A stretch of 64,000 nucleotides of DNA from Carya illinoinensis (Eukaryota; Streptophyta; Magnoliopsida; Fagales; Juglandaceae): NCBI RefSeq assembly GCF_018687715.1, contig NC_056760.1:39965501-40029500 (forward strand). Reading direction: 5' to 3'. Positions 10,331-22,745 of the stretch are shown piece after piece (positions within the stretch are counted from its first letter, which is position 1; each line of letters begins with the position of its first letter). Below the pieces are notes generated by a model. That model saw only the letters and a list, made by a program, of their open reading frames with translations, did not search any database and was not told the DNA's origin. The position numbers were made by a program, and so were the translations under genes.

Positions 10331-13300
10331 TGTGACGCCCCCAAATTCCGTTTGGGATCGGACGGACATTTGAAGCGTCGAGACATGCAACACAGGGTTA
10401 CCTGCCCCCGTTCATGACATATAAGATGCAATATTCCTAACATGCATCTAACAATATGCAATATTCGCAGCAGATAAATTTTTTCTTTAGCAATACTATG
10501 TACCAAATTGAAAATATCTCAAATGCTTAAAACATACTTCATACATAAAAATCCATTGAACAACTAGGATCACAACACTAGTCCAAAATGGTTATGATCC
10601 AAAAAGTACTAGAGATGCAACTCAATCGTACAAGTAGTAATTTACGTTAATTACTATATTAACATTTATGTTGCACCGTCGCTTAGTCAACTGTATCTAG
10701 TTGATCAGCTCCTGATTCTCCTTCAGGTCCTGTAACAAGATCTACCATTCGGAGGGAATGGTAGTTGGGACTACCAAAGTGAGATTTGATTACAAATCTC
10801 AGTAAGTTAACAAAAAACTTCCACACAAGCTAATAATGCATGGATGACAGTAAAAGCATAAATGCATAATCAAATTCATAACTAATTAAAGCATAACTTG
10901 GCGTACAACATAGCATAATTGACATAACTTAAATTGAAATATGAACTGAACCTGACTTGACATGAACTTGATCTGAAACTTGACTTAGCATGAACTTGCT
11001 TTGAAACTTGAATTAACATGAAAAATACATACTCCACAGTTGTTGTGGCCCCATGTATTCTACGTGTAAATACATACTCCACAGTTGTTGTGGCACCATG
11101 TATTCTATACAAACTTGACTTAACATGAAAAATACATACTCCACAGTTGTTGTGGCCCCATATATTCTACGTGTAAATACATACTCCACAGTTGTTGTGG
11201 CCCCATGTATTCTACAGAAACTTATTCTTTAACTGCTTAAATACATACTCCACAGTTGTTGTGGCCCCATGTATTCTATATGTCACAATTGCTGTGTCTC
11301 ACGTAGTGTATGCGCCACAATTGCTGTGACCCCATACATAAGTAATCAAAATGAAACGTGACTGGAATACGAAATGACTAAAGCCCTGATATAACATAAC
11401 GTGACTTGAACATAACTTGAAATACATGACCAACTTGAGATAGAAACATTTCGTAACATGGCATAACATATAATAGACAACATATTTAACATGACATACT
11501 TGCAACAGTGAATATTACATGACTTGACATACATGGAATAGATGGCATACTTAGCATGACGTACTTGTAAGGTACAGTAATACATGACAGAATATATTAT
11601 GTAACAAATAAAAAATTGATGACAGAATAAATTCTGTATAATAGACAATTACGTGATAACTTGGCATGGCATGACATATATGATAACACACATACATACA
11701 CTGTAGTTCCTTTACTTAGCACACATACACAGTAGACTGCTAGTAAGTTAAAAGCTAACTTACCTCAATCTCCGCGTTTCTTATAAAACTTCAAGTGCGA
11801 TCACAAGGAACTGTAATTAGTGATTCTAAAAGTTAAAACTAAATCACTAATAATTTGAAATATGGAAAATACTAACTTAAAGAGTAAAATTTTTATTTTA
11901 CTATCTACATGTAGGAAAATGACCGTTTTAACCATAACTTAAGGATTTTGCATACTAATTTCAAAAGTTTCCAAAATTTACATTCCTCATGTAAATTTTG
12001 TCCTAAAGTTAAATATCAACTTAGAAAAATTTAAAACAAAACACAACTATGAAGAACACACTATGGCCGAAACATCCATAGGCCATTTCCCTTGATTTTT
12101 GTTGCAATTCCTTCCAACTTCAAAACTCATGCTTAAACCAAAATTTTGCAACAAACATCTTCCAATCCTAAGTTCAAAACCATACTTAAAACATCCATTT
12201 AGAAAAAGCTAATAATTAACACCAAATTGTTTTGTAAAAAGATTCAAGCACTTGAATCACAAGTTTTGACCTTAAATCAAAACATCTCTAAGAATTTTAA
12301 AAATCAAATCTTACTTCTAACATATTCATAATATCATCCTAACATCAACCATGCTTTAAATCATCAAAATAAAGTCACCAAAATCACAAAATAACATTTG
12401 GAGTTTTTGGTTTTACACTTAGTCCAAAAACAGAAACTTTTTCCTCAACTAGTTTTGATAAATCTCTTGATCTATGACTTATAAATATATGATCTTCAAA
12501 CCAAACCATCACATGGTTTAAAAAGATGTCCTAAAACATATATAAGCTTCTAATTCAAGATCACATGGTTAGAAATTAACCAAAACATAAATTTAGCCAA
12601 GAATATCCACACTTTGGCTTATCTGAATATTTCTTTGCATAAAATTTCATATCTTTGAAACTAACATCAAATATCTTCAAAATAATAATATAAAATGTAT
12701 ATAAGATACTTAGGATCCTCCAATAAAATTATTAAAGTCATTAGAATAGGTTTAGACCACCAAAGAGTTAAACTTTCTCAAAACAGAAACTGTTTTTCTT
12801 CTTCCAGTTTCTAAGTTTCTAAATCTAAGAAAATATTTCATCAAAACCTTTAATCATGCAAAAAGCCTCAGCCAATAGTCACATATACATGTTAACAATA
12901 CTCCATAAAAATTTTGGACCAATATCTATCCATTAGCTTGGTCAAAAACTCCAAACTATAACATATTCTCCAGTCTATCTCCTAGAATGACCTTTCTATA
13001 GTTTATATAATATTTGACTGACTAAATGATCTTCAAACGGGGCAAATAATATATCCATGTAAACTAGACTCAAAAAGGAACAACATATATGAAGGAGACT
13101 TTATGATAAAACACTTACAAAAGCTTCGAAATGGGCGTGCAAAAGAACTCCTAAAAGCTGTCCGAGAGAAAGTATTTGATATTCTTTTAAAGGAACGTGT
13201 AAATGAAGATAAGTTTGTAGGTGATGGCTGGAGCTACTTATGGACGAGATAAGGAAGATGATAAGGCTGGAGTTGAGAGTTGAGTGTAGTTTTCTCCTAC

Positions 13301-13761
13301 CCAAAATATCTATAAAAGATTATCTCATAATATTCTATCTAATAATATTTACAAAAAAATCAACTTAAAATATTTTTATCTAATAATATCTATAAAAATC
13401 AACTCAAAATATTTTTACCCAATAATATTCAGGAAAATTACCTCAAGATATTTCTTTTTATCTAATAATATTTACAGTTTTGAACAGACGTTTTGTCTAA
13501 AAATATGAAAAAATGTTATTGCGCCATAAAACTTTAAATAATCCTCCGAGTCTAATGGCACAAACCGTAATACATTTTGACACTTCTAACTATCTCCAAT
13601 AATCAAAAACACACTTCTGATACCATAGTAAATAATAACACTAACTATGTAGTTAGACAAAAACCTATACGATTAATGGATTCGTGAAAACTTATGGGGT
13701 TTTCACGAGGTTCCTAAAGTTAATAGAAATTTCACAATTGAATTTTTAGCGGGCTGTTACA
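10331..13761 (-). repeat. 5' LTR of the non-autonomous element
   Basis: This 3431 bp LTR opens TGTGACGCCCCC and closes CTGTTACA on the plus strand. It matches 4582-8029 throughout. In the sampled stretch 11810-12000, four differences were counted against the other LTR. It would supply the promoter for the minus-strand transcript. A precise TATA position could not be chosen because many AT runs qualify. Confidence 0.92.
11016..11330. repeat. Tandem repeats in the 5' LTR
   Basis: This array has the same 40 bp unit with the CCACA/TGTGG palindrome as the one at 5272-5590, also in five copies. The spacer after the first unit is a short GTGT joint here, where the left LTR has a longer ACAAACTTGACTTGACATG spacer. 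That accounts for most of the 17 bp length difference between the LTRs. Confidence 0.82.
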
Positions 13762-13766
13762 GAATG
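13762..13766. repeat. Target-site duplication GAATG, right copy
   Basis: This is an exact copy of 4577-4581, directly after the TTACA end of the LTR. Confidence 0.9.
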
Positions 13767-14490
13767 CATGCATGGTTCTTTAATAACTGCATTGAAATCA
13801 ACTGCACCCATGAACTAATCCCCTAATCCGCCTCCTTGCTTTAACATGGGATCCTCAACTTCCTTAGATAGTGCCTCAAAAGGAGGCATTGTTTCCATAC
13901 CTGGCCTTTGACCCATAATTCCCTCATTTTCCTGTAAAATGAAATCTGCTTAATTCTCTCCCAGTATCTTGGAATGTCCATAGGATTTTGCCCCCTCTTT
14001 AGGATGATTCGACTGCTTTCCATTTAGATTCTTCAATTTCTCCACGTCATCATCTTCAACCTTGTATGGTAAGGAATAGCTCCTTCATCATCAACATCAA
14101 CTTCCACTACTTCTCCAACCATGCTCTCGATCTTTTCACCAATGACCCTGGTCATGCCACCAAGAGGGATGTTATGAAACTAGATTCACATGATCGTTTC
14201 CTTGTTGAAAGCAATGTTCTTTGGTGCAATGAGACCATCAAACTCATTAAGACATATCATGTTGCGATCAAACGTCCATGACCGCCCTCTCTTCACCTTC
14301 TCCATATCGTGGGCATTGTGAAACTCAATCAAGAAAAGGCTATCCCCGACACCTTTGAACTGTACCCCTCCCTTTGGCTTCCAAACCTTTAGCATCGTGA
14401 CCTTGAAAGCTTCTCCGATAATGATTTTATCCCCCACAATAAGGCCAATAAGACAAAGCCTCCCACATGCATCTAGTCACCACTTCGTTT
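13762..14490 (-). mobile_element. LINE remnant, 5' portion with ORF1 (DUF4283)
   Basis: The minus strand from about 14460 to 14186 encodes a DUF4283 domain, the gag-like ORF1 N-terminus of plant L1 LINEs. Landmarks are LIGLIVGDKIIIGEAFKVTM, then GDSLFLIEFHNAHDMEKV, then GRSWTFDRNMICLNEFDG. A second frame (14023-13841) reads DIPRYWERI and similar ORF1 text. With 4581-1 it rebuilds a single LINE in the order ORF1-EN-RT-RNase H. Its 5' end is placed near the T-rich tract at 14489-14502 and is approximate. Confidence 0.85.
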
Positions 14491-14502
14491 TTTTTTTTTT
14501 TT

Positions 14503-15020
14503 AACTCCCAGATCTAGTCCCAGTCACATTTTAATCAGCCATTTAAAATATTTTTTTCAATAAATAATATAATTTATTAATTAGTAGATGATCTATCCAA
14601 CAGAAAACCTTCTGTTTACTGCATTGATCTTCTGGTTATTATTGAAATTTCCCTAAAGAAATTATAATCGCAAGATCAGCCAATATTATTTTAACTTCAG
14701 TGTCATAATTTCTATCCTTAGAATCTTTTTCAAATTTGACGGTCCGAAAGTGTTTTCCGCAACGGAACAAACACAAATAGTTGGATCTCATGTAAATGAT
14801 GATGCTTTAGCATGATGTTAACATGATTTGCCTTTGTTAATTACATGGAAAACTATGAACTGAAACACATGCTTATAACACAAACTTCAATCAGAATTGC
14901 AATATTTCTAACTTCTAAGAAGAGTACATTTCTTTTTTTTCTTAATTTGGTCGTCATTTAAATATTTAGACATTTAAGCTAGCTGCAGTTCTATAGGCTC
15001 CTTCCTTAAAAGATTACTAC
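14503..15020. other. Intergenic, downstream of the transporter gene
   Basis: This AT-rich spacer lies between the LINE 5' end and the transporter stop codon. It should contain the transporter 3' UTR next to 15020. No poly(A) signal could be chosen with confidence, and nothing else is seen. Confidence 0.5.
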
Positions 15021-18000
15021 CTATACCATGGCATCATCATCGCCTTCAATATTGCAGTCTGCCACAGCCACCCTCTGCACAGTTTTATAAGAATACCTTC
15101 GAGCCAAGAACACAAAAAAGAGCATGTTCACAGCAGAAATTCCAGCCAATAGCCAATAGAATTTGTCCAAACGGCTAGTATTCAAATCTTTTCCAAACCA
15201 ACCGTGTCCATCCTTCTTGGTTAAACGTCCAACAATGGTTATCAACCAACTACTCACGAAGTTTGCAGCTCCTATAACACTTAGGTAAAATGCAATGCCT
15301 AAGCTCCTCATAGAGTCTGGGACTTGTTCATAAAAATACTCCTGCAAGCCCACTAGAGCAAATCCATCTCCAATACCGAGGATGAGAAATTGGGGAGCCA
15401 ACCAGAAAACACTCATGGAAAGTGAGCTCTTTCTGGGATCATTCTCCACTATGCCTAGCCTTTTCTTCTCAACAAGGGCTGCAACTACCATTACAAGAAT
15501 GGAGAATAGCATTCCAATCCCAATCCTCTGTAGTATAGTGATTCCTCTCTCGTTTCCTGTTGCCTTTCTTAGAGTGGGAACGAGGATTTTCTCGTAGATA
15601 GTGACGGAGATAATCATTCCAATGGCAGCAACGGCGTAAATCGAGGCCGGGGGAAGCTCAAAACCATTTCCAATCTTTCGGTTTAGTATAACACCTTGTT
15701 TGATAAAAAAGGTGGTGCCTTGTGCTATACAAATTCCAAATGGCAAAGTAGCAAGCCATATGGGGATCATGTTCAGAACAAGCTTCAACTCCTCAACCTT
15801 TGTCACGGTCGCAAGTTTCCAAGGACTCTGCTTCTCAGCTGGATTATCCTTGTCTTCAAGAACAGCTGCTTTGTCAAGAAATCTGAAATACAATACCTAG
15901 AAAAATTATTCATCTCTCCAGTGTATCGATCTCAGTTTTTCATCCTGCTGTCTGATATGGATAATTTGTGTTCAATTAAAATTAGGGGTTGACATGCTTA
16001 CTTGAGTTTGTTTGTGTGACACAGGAATCTCCCTTTGGTTTTCTCTGCCTTGGGAATTTCAAACAATTGAGCTACACTGGAAGGGTAAGGAACATTTCTC
16101 TTGCGAATGGCTGCTACAAGAACTTGCAACAATGGCGTCAAGGGGCTCCCTGTTGAATGTCTGTAACGATAAAATGGCCTTCCTATGATGAAGATAACCA
16201 ACGACACTGCCATGACTGCCGTGAGTATGATATATGAAGAACCCCAGTTCACATGGTCTTGCACATACACAATCACAGTCACACCAAGTAGAACTCCAGC
16301 ACAAAGGGCAAAGTTCCACCAGTTGAAGTATGTCATCTTCTGCCTTCTTTCTTCAGTGTGATCATCATCAAACTGGTCCGCTCCAAAGCTCTCCAAAGAG
16401 GGTTTATGCCCTCCAGTTCCTACTGAGATCATGTAAATGGCAAGGAAAAAAACCACCTCGTGAACCTTCCTAGGCTCTATGCACATATCAGTCTCACAAG
16501 CCTTTAATCCTGGTATGAACCATGACAACGTCAGGAGGATCAGACCCTGCAGTATATCAATATCAAGCACAGAATTTTGTCAGTCTAAGACCTGAAATGT
16601 ACAAAAATTTTAGACCAATGATCTGGTCTTTAGATTTATACCATGAGATAGATGATGGTTGACACGAGCACTGTCGAGAATCGGCCTAAGTAAGCATCAG
16701 CTATGAACCCTCCCAACAGTGGCATCAAAGTAGTAACACCAGACCAGTAGTTCACGTTCTTGGCTGCTGTCTCAAGGTCTTGAAGCATTACTTTGCTGAG
16801 GTAAAGGATCAAGCTGGTTGCAATTCCAAAGTAACTCAATCTCTCACTGAACTCGATTGCTGCCCAAATGATCAAACACAGTCAAAAATTAATTTAGTTA
16901 AAGATAATTCGCTGTCTTGTACCGGTCTCCTTCACATGCATGGTACAGATTTAAATGCTCATTGCTCGTTTCAATTTATATTTTGGTTCTATGCCATGAT
17001 TTAACCCTTTCAAAAAGTGCATCATCACTCGTTTAAATGAAGAGAATAAACTTTTTTTTTTTTTTAATGGTTCTACTCATCACTACTGGGTCCTTTATCC
17101 GTGTTGACCTCAAAAAGTGGTAGGGCCGATCTACCAATGAATTATTTCCGATGTTTCCGAAGAAATGAAGATAGTGGGGGCCCGGAAGGATTTTATCGTA
17201 TATTTGTTGCAGACGTGGAAAATGATGATGAAGGATTGTTACTTCTCTGTTTACTAAATTACAAGAAAAACGAATTCAAAGTTGAGGATTCGTAGCTAAT
17301 TAATTAACTAGAAAAGGGTGTTTGTGTCTTTGTGATATGAATTGACGTAAAATTAGAGCTCCCGAAACAGGTCCAGATCTACTAATTAAAACGGTAGTCT
17401 CAGCCGCAATGCTTTTGTACATAATGCGAAAGGGCGGCCATTATATATTGGGGAGCACTGTCCAAGTTGCTGCAGTGGTCCCGCCACATTGCAGTACTCA
17501 TGGACCGCCTTACACCACACGCTACTACTCAGAGCATACAGCTTCAAAACATGATTATGCGAATCTAAAACTTGGTCAACGATATTTATACATCCCAATA
17601 TTTATACCAATAAAATAAATATTTCTGTCAAACTGTCATGGCTTAATATATAAGATGCATGCTGTTATCAAATACATGCCATGGTTGACAGGAACTTGAA
17701 TACATGCATACAGAGGATCGATTATTTCACCTAACGCCTAAGACTAGATATTTCTCATTCCGATTAATATTAAAAAACTAATATTTATGCAGACTTTTCT
17801 GATAGGAAAGCGTTCTCAGACCCCACATGTCAAATCATGCATGCAATTTGATTGCCATTTTTTTGTTCCTTTCGGAATGTACTGACTAATCGGCGTAGTT
17901 CTCACGCCTAGCTAGCTACCTCCATGCAATAGCCGCAGGTTCTCTTATAAAAACCCGAAACAAAGTCGACTCGGCTAATCTTATATATGCATATTACATG

Positions 18001-18678
18001 AACATGCAAGCTATACCAGCTGGTTCTTGGATCATTGCAGTCAAAAGACAGAAAGAAGAAGCAAGTCTACATGGTATTATATATATATATATATATGACA
18101 CTAGATTAGGGTCACTAACAAGCAGTAACGAACAGATCAAAGTGGAAGTTGAGGGACCTAACACGAGTTAATTCATGTTGAAGAAAGAATATGTTTTTTT
18201 TTGTTTAAGGATTATTCCACAAATACGTATAAACATATATCTTGTATACCAATATTTGATAAAAAAAAGAGAGATAATAACTAACACATGCAAAGATAGC
18301 GTTCAGCATATCATGTGTATATATATAATTAGGAAGGGTGCATACAAGTGACTAATTAACTTGTTAATACTCTGGTTGCATGCCAGTAGTGGGATGAGGG
18401 AAGATATTGAAAATTTAGAAGGATTTTTCCTCCACCTGAACACATGCAGTTCTAGATATAAGTAACAGCATGCTGGGAGGATGTTATTGATCTGTGACAT
18501 GCATTAATAGCGATTCGTATTCCTTACCAATAATAAACCTGGAGGCCTTCCAAACACCAGTGGAAGTCCGAAGAGGCACTTTTCCTTTATGATCCACAGA
18601 AGAATCATGAACCAATAAATTCTCCTGGTCAGTCCGATCTCCTGGTTGACCTGCTTCCTGCTTACTGATCTCCTCCAT
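15021..18678 (-). CDS. NPF5.7-like: NRT1/PTR family (NPF5.6/5.7-like) transporter, four exons
   Basis: This is a proton-coupled transporter of the NPF/POT family, an integral membrane protein moving nitrate, peptides or other small solutes. The substrate cannot be told from sequence. Exons on the minus strand are 18678-18528, 16859-16642, 16546-16002 and 15882-15021. All introns are GT-AG (1668, 95 and 119 bp) and the phases join cleanly into 591 residues, normal for NPF. The ExxER proton-coupling motif is at residues 53-57 (EFSER) in TM1. Other landmarks are NYWSGVTTLMPLLGGFIADA, SVGTGGHKPSLESFGADQF, MTYFNWWNFALCAG and VGLQEYFYEQVPDSMRSLG. Residues about 245-340 form the cytoplasmic loop between TM6 and TM7, with conserved FLDKAA and KVEELK. 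The start is the first ATG of the acidic N-terminus before the conserved DHKG.VPLR block. No stop or frameshift is present. Assignment to the NPF5.6/5.7 clade rests on remembered family sequences. Confidence 0.93.
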
Positions 18679-18840
18679 CTCCTCAGATCACTTCCTTGAG
18701 CTAAGATCAGGAAGCTGGTAGAATTTATAAGAAAGAAAGGCTAGCTGGTAGCTAGCCTAGCTATACGATTCGAAAGAGGATTTAAGCTAGTGGCCGTAGA
18801 GAGAATATGATTGTTGTGATATGCTTGGCTTTGGGACTGT

Positions 18841-18867
18841 CATATATATATATATATATATATAGAG
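18841..18867 (-). promoter_or_regulatory. Possible TATA region of the transporter gene
   Basis: A TA-dinucleotide run lies about 165-190 bp upstream of the transporter ATG and could act as its TATA element. It is also a plain (TA)n microsatellite, so the call is weak. Confidence 0.35.
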
Positions 18868-19684
18868 GATCGAGGTTAGCTTTTTCTCCACCCACTGAGT
18901 TTGGGTTTCTGAGATATATATTCTCCTGTGTAGGGGTCCGAGAGAGAGACAGGTCTCAGACTACGACAAAACTTTCCAAACAATAATATGAAGAAAAAAT
19001 TCACATTCCTTTTCCACTAGAATGAATGTAATTGTTGGCCCTAATTAGATGGGGAATAGCACCCATGCCAATCTGAATTCGTACGTGTTATAGCAAACAA
19101 GTCAATTAAAGGAGGCCGCCTGCCAGCCTAGTATTACTATATAATATGAACGCAAGTACTATCCCCATACATTTACACACACCTGCATGTAAGAAAATAA
19201 ACGCTCAGCTGTTTAGACGTTTGAGATTTGGCATTTATCGCCTTTTGTAAGTGGGTTATATATATATATATATATATATATTATAACGACCGACAGAACG
19301 TAAACTGGTCAGGTATTGGCGATCGACTTAGCGTTGAAATTCTTCTACGGGATTAATGACAAAGAACTTGACCTTTTGATCCAAGAAAAACTCGAATTCC
19401 CAAAATATATATATATCCTGAATTATGTCGGTCGTTAGATTATTTCATTCCATTTTTCAGGTACTAACACGTGAGGCATCTCAGTCGATTTAGGAATATT
19501 TTGAAAGGAATGAAAATGTTTCAATTCCTATATAGTTTTTTTTTTTCTTTTATAGTGAATTCAAAATTGAGTTTCGAAAAGAAATTAATATATAAACCCT
19601 CAACAAATTAATGTTGTACGTACGGTCTATTTTATATATCTATCATTTTTATAATTATTGAATAAAATCCTTTCAATTTCAAGT

Positions 19685-19855
19685 AATATATATATATGGT
19701 ATCTAATTAGTTAAATGATTAAATATACTACTATTTATTATTTTATATATTTTTTACTATTATTTATTATTTTTTAATATTATTTAATATTTTATTATTA
19801 TTCACAACATATCTTAACACTCCTGAAGATCCAAACACATGTTTTAATCTGTATA
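19685..19855. repeat. MITE remnant (TGTTTGGAT family)
   Basis: This AT-rich stretch of TTATTATTTTTTAATATTATT type ends in GATCCAAACACATG, the inverted form of the TGTTTGGAT terminus seen in other copies. Only one end is clear. Confidence 0.5.
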
Positions 19856-20764
19856 GAAAATAAGAAAGTCGATCCGATTTATCCAGCTAGCTCGTTCCCA
19901 CTTCGTACTGTCTATAAGCTCCAAAATAAAAGTCAACCTAATATTTTGTTCCAATCTTTTAATTGGCTGACTATTTAGTATTTCTCACGTCACTAGCCAA
20001 CGTTTAATTAAATAATAATAATAATAATAATAAGTTTTTAAAAGAAAAATAAAATACCCTACACATCAGTTATATTATTTAAATAATAAAACTCAATTTA
20101 TAAAATTTAAAATTTATTTTTTAAATTAAATTATATCGTATAAACCATACACTACGCAGAGGATTTAAAATTCTATCCGCAGTGAGAGCTACTAGCCTAC
20201 TAAGCACGAAGTCGATCATTAACTCGATTAAATTATTAAAAGTAAATTATGATTTTATTTATTTATTTATTTATTTAACTATTATTTTGTGTCACTCGAA
20301 GATAAAAAAAAAAGTCAAACAGATTTGTAGCCACGTGCGGACAATTGCCGGTTGCTGGGAATTTATTATCCGGAGCTTAGCGGGCCCGCCAGCTTTTATC
20401 TTTGGACATATAGTTGGTTGATTTTTTTATTTTTATTTATTGAATTTTTAAATTATTTAATTATTAAAAAAATAATAAAAATATATAACTTAATTAATAA
20501 TTTTTTTAATTATTAAGTAAAAATAAATAAATAAATATATGAACAGTAAACTCGTGGAACCATTAATTAACATTTTTCATTAGTTTAATCCGTCAAAAGA
20601 TATGCCAACAAAAGTATAGAAAAAGATGATAAGATTAAATTTTGTTAATGGGCCATTTTCTCCCTCGTATACTATATTACTATTAAAGAATTTTCCCAAC
20701 ATAAAAATCACGTGATTATCTGCTCCATATGCTTGACGATAAGTATAGAAATGGATAATATTGC

Positions 20765-21045
20765 TTGAACCCTAATTCAAATACATATTTTTTTATGTAA
20801 TTATTTTTTCAAACTTTCAAACAAAATATAAAAAATAATTCAATTTTTTCGAATGGAAAATAATATAAAAATATTATATTCTAAAATTATTTTAATTTTA
20901 TAATATTTTTTATTTAATTTTTTATTTTTATTTTTTCATAATTTCATAAAATTCTTAACTCGAGTAATTTCATTATTATTCACAAATTATTTGACCACTA
21001 TTTACAAATTTATAATCTCACATCATCTCAACATCCGAACTAGAC
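20765..21045. repeat. MITE copy (TGTTTGGAT/GAGATGAGATG family)
   Basis: This is a copy in inverted orientation. AATTCAAATACAT at one end and CACATCATCTCAACATCCGA at the other enclose an AT-rich core with TTTTTCAAACTTTCAAACAAA. The same core recurs at 56629-56830 and elsewhere. Confidence 0.6.
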
Positions 21046-22297
21046 GTTAATTTAAATATCTTGACCAATTATAAGCAGTACTGGCCGCATATATAACCAT
21101 AGATAAGTAGGAATGATGTTGTGCCAACTACCAAGCTAAGATACCACATATACAAGATAGATATATACATAGTGGTAATGCTCATGATTGTGATAGCTGT
21201 AATGGTAGTTATCAACAATAATATTAGAGCCTCGAATATTTAATAAATATGAACAAGTGGAAGGAATATTTAGCATATGATCAGAATGAAGATTCAGCAT
21301 GCAGTGGAATTAATATTCTTTTCACTATGATATGATCATGAGTATTACATTGAGAACGAGTATTTTTACCAATTTTTAAGCAGTTGTATCATGTGGAGCT
21401 TAAGAATGGTATATATATATATATATATAATATGTATTGGTCCATTCTAAAGACTTAAATATTCTACTATCTAGCATCTCTTGTGCATAACAAGATTGAG
21501 ACATTTATTCCTCTACTTCATATGAGTCTTACATGTATATATAAAATTATATATATATATTTATTTTCTTTATGTTTCTTAATGACTTCCCTAGAAAATT
21601 ATAGGCAACACTTATCGTATTCTTTGTTCAAAGCATGATATACTTATTAAATTGTATTAACATTGTAAATATTACTTGTGAATAAAATAGGTGAAATATT
21701 ATTAGAACTTTTGGGACATTCCATTCTTGTATATGATCTGCATTATGATCCTTTGTAAAGTTAACGTTGTATTCTTCTTCTAGTATTGCAATTAAGAATT
21801 GAATATATATGAAGATCCTATTCATTTAAATAACCTTTAATAATATATATTAAAAATCAAGTACTGATCTTTAATCAATTAACTCAACAAGTAATTATTT
21901 GAAATGTGATCAGGTCAACTACAGGCTCATAATGAGATGAAACTAAGTGGCTGTGGTTAACTTATGGGAAAATACGTACTATTCCCACGTATAATTTCTA
22001 CCTAAATTGTTTACCGAATTTTTTTTATTTTTTAATTATTTTTTACTTAATGATTAAGTAAATGCTTTTAAATGAATATGTGATTTTTATTTTTATTTTT
22101 TAAAAATATTTAAATAGATTAAAAAAATATGAAAAAAAAGTGAAAAAAAAAAAGGAATTATATTATCGGTAGATGATTTCGGTGGAAATCATCCGTGTAT
22201 GTAGCACGCTCCTTAATTTATGTGCGTTAACTTTTCATTGGTGGGCAGAGCACTATCAAGGTCGACATCATAATTATTAACATAAGAAAAAGACGTG

Positions 22298-22347
<50 letters not shown>

Positions 22348-22429
22348 GGCTTTTTAATTTTGTCACCGTCCAACTAGTTAGTCTTAAGGCATCGTAGGCT
22401 TGGGATATGGAACATATGTTAGAATTTTA

Positions 22430-22745
22430 TAAACAGTAATATAACAATTCGAGAAATTTTTTTTATTAGATTTTAAAAAAGAAAAAAAAAAGTTAGAATA
22501 TAAATATTATAAAGTTAAAAAAATTTTAAAAAAATTTTTATTTTAAAGTTTGTAAAAGTTGTATTGATTTTTGTATTTTATTTTAAAGTTTGTAAAATTT
22601 ATATTTATTTTTTATTTGAATAATGATTGAGTACTAATTTGATAAAAAATTAAAATATAAAATATTTTATATTTAAGTAATATTTAAAAATAAAATTATT
22701 GAAAATCTTAAAAATTTTAAAAATTGAGAATTCTGTTCTATCTAA
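22430..22745. repeat. AT-rich MITE-like repeat
   Basis: Internal repetition of TTTTAAAGTTTGTAAAA and TAAAATATAAAATATT segments resembles the core of the recurrent MITE family. The termini are decayed. Confidence 0.4.

Larger units (their letters stand above)
4582..13761 (-). mobile_element. Non-autonomous LTR retrotransposon (LARD-like), nested in LINE
   Basis: Two direct repeats of about 3.44 kb (4582-8029 and 10331-13761) bracket a 2301 bp interior. On the minus strand the LTR begins TGTAACA and ends GTCACA. Next to the right LTR is a primer-binding site complementary to initiator tRNA-Met, and next to the left LTR is a purine tract, so the element is transcribed on the minus strand and the right LTR is its 5' LTR. 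A 5 bp duplication flanks it. No gag, protease, RT, RNase H or integrase was seen in any frame, so it would need proteins from another element. Sampled LTR stretches differ at roughly 1-2% of positions, suggesting a fairly recent insertion. The long LTRs and short interior fit the LARD class. Confidence 0.92.

Noticed and set aside
15382..16004. Plus-strand frames across the transporter exons
   Set aside because: They are antisense shadows of the NPF exons.
16861..18523. Frames of 60-75 codons at 16780-17618
   Set aside because: They lie in or across transporter intron 1 and have no motifs. The transporter exons account for the region.
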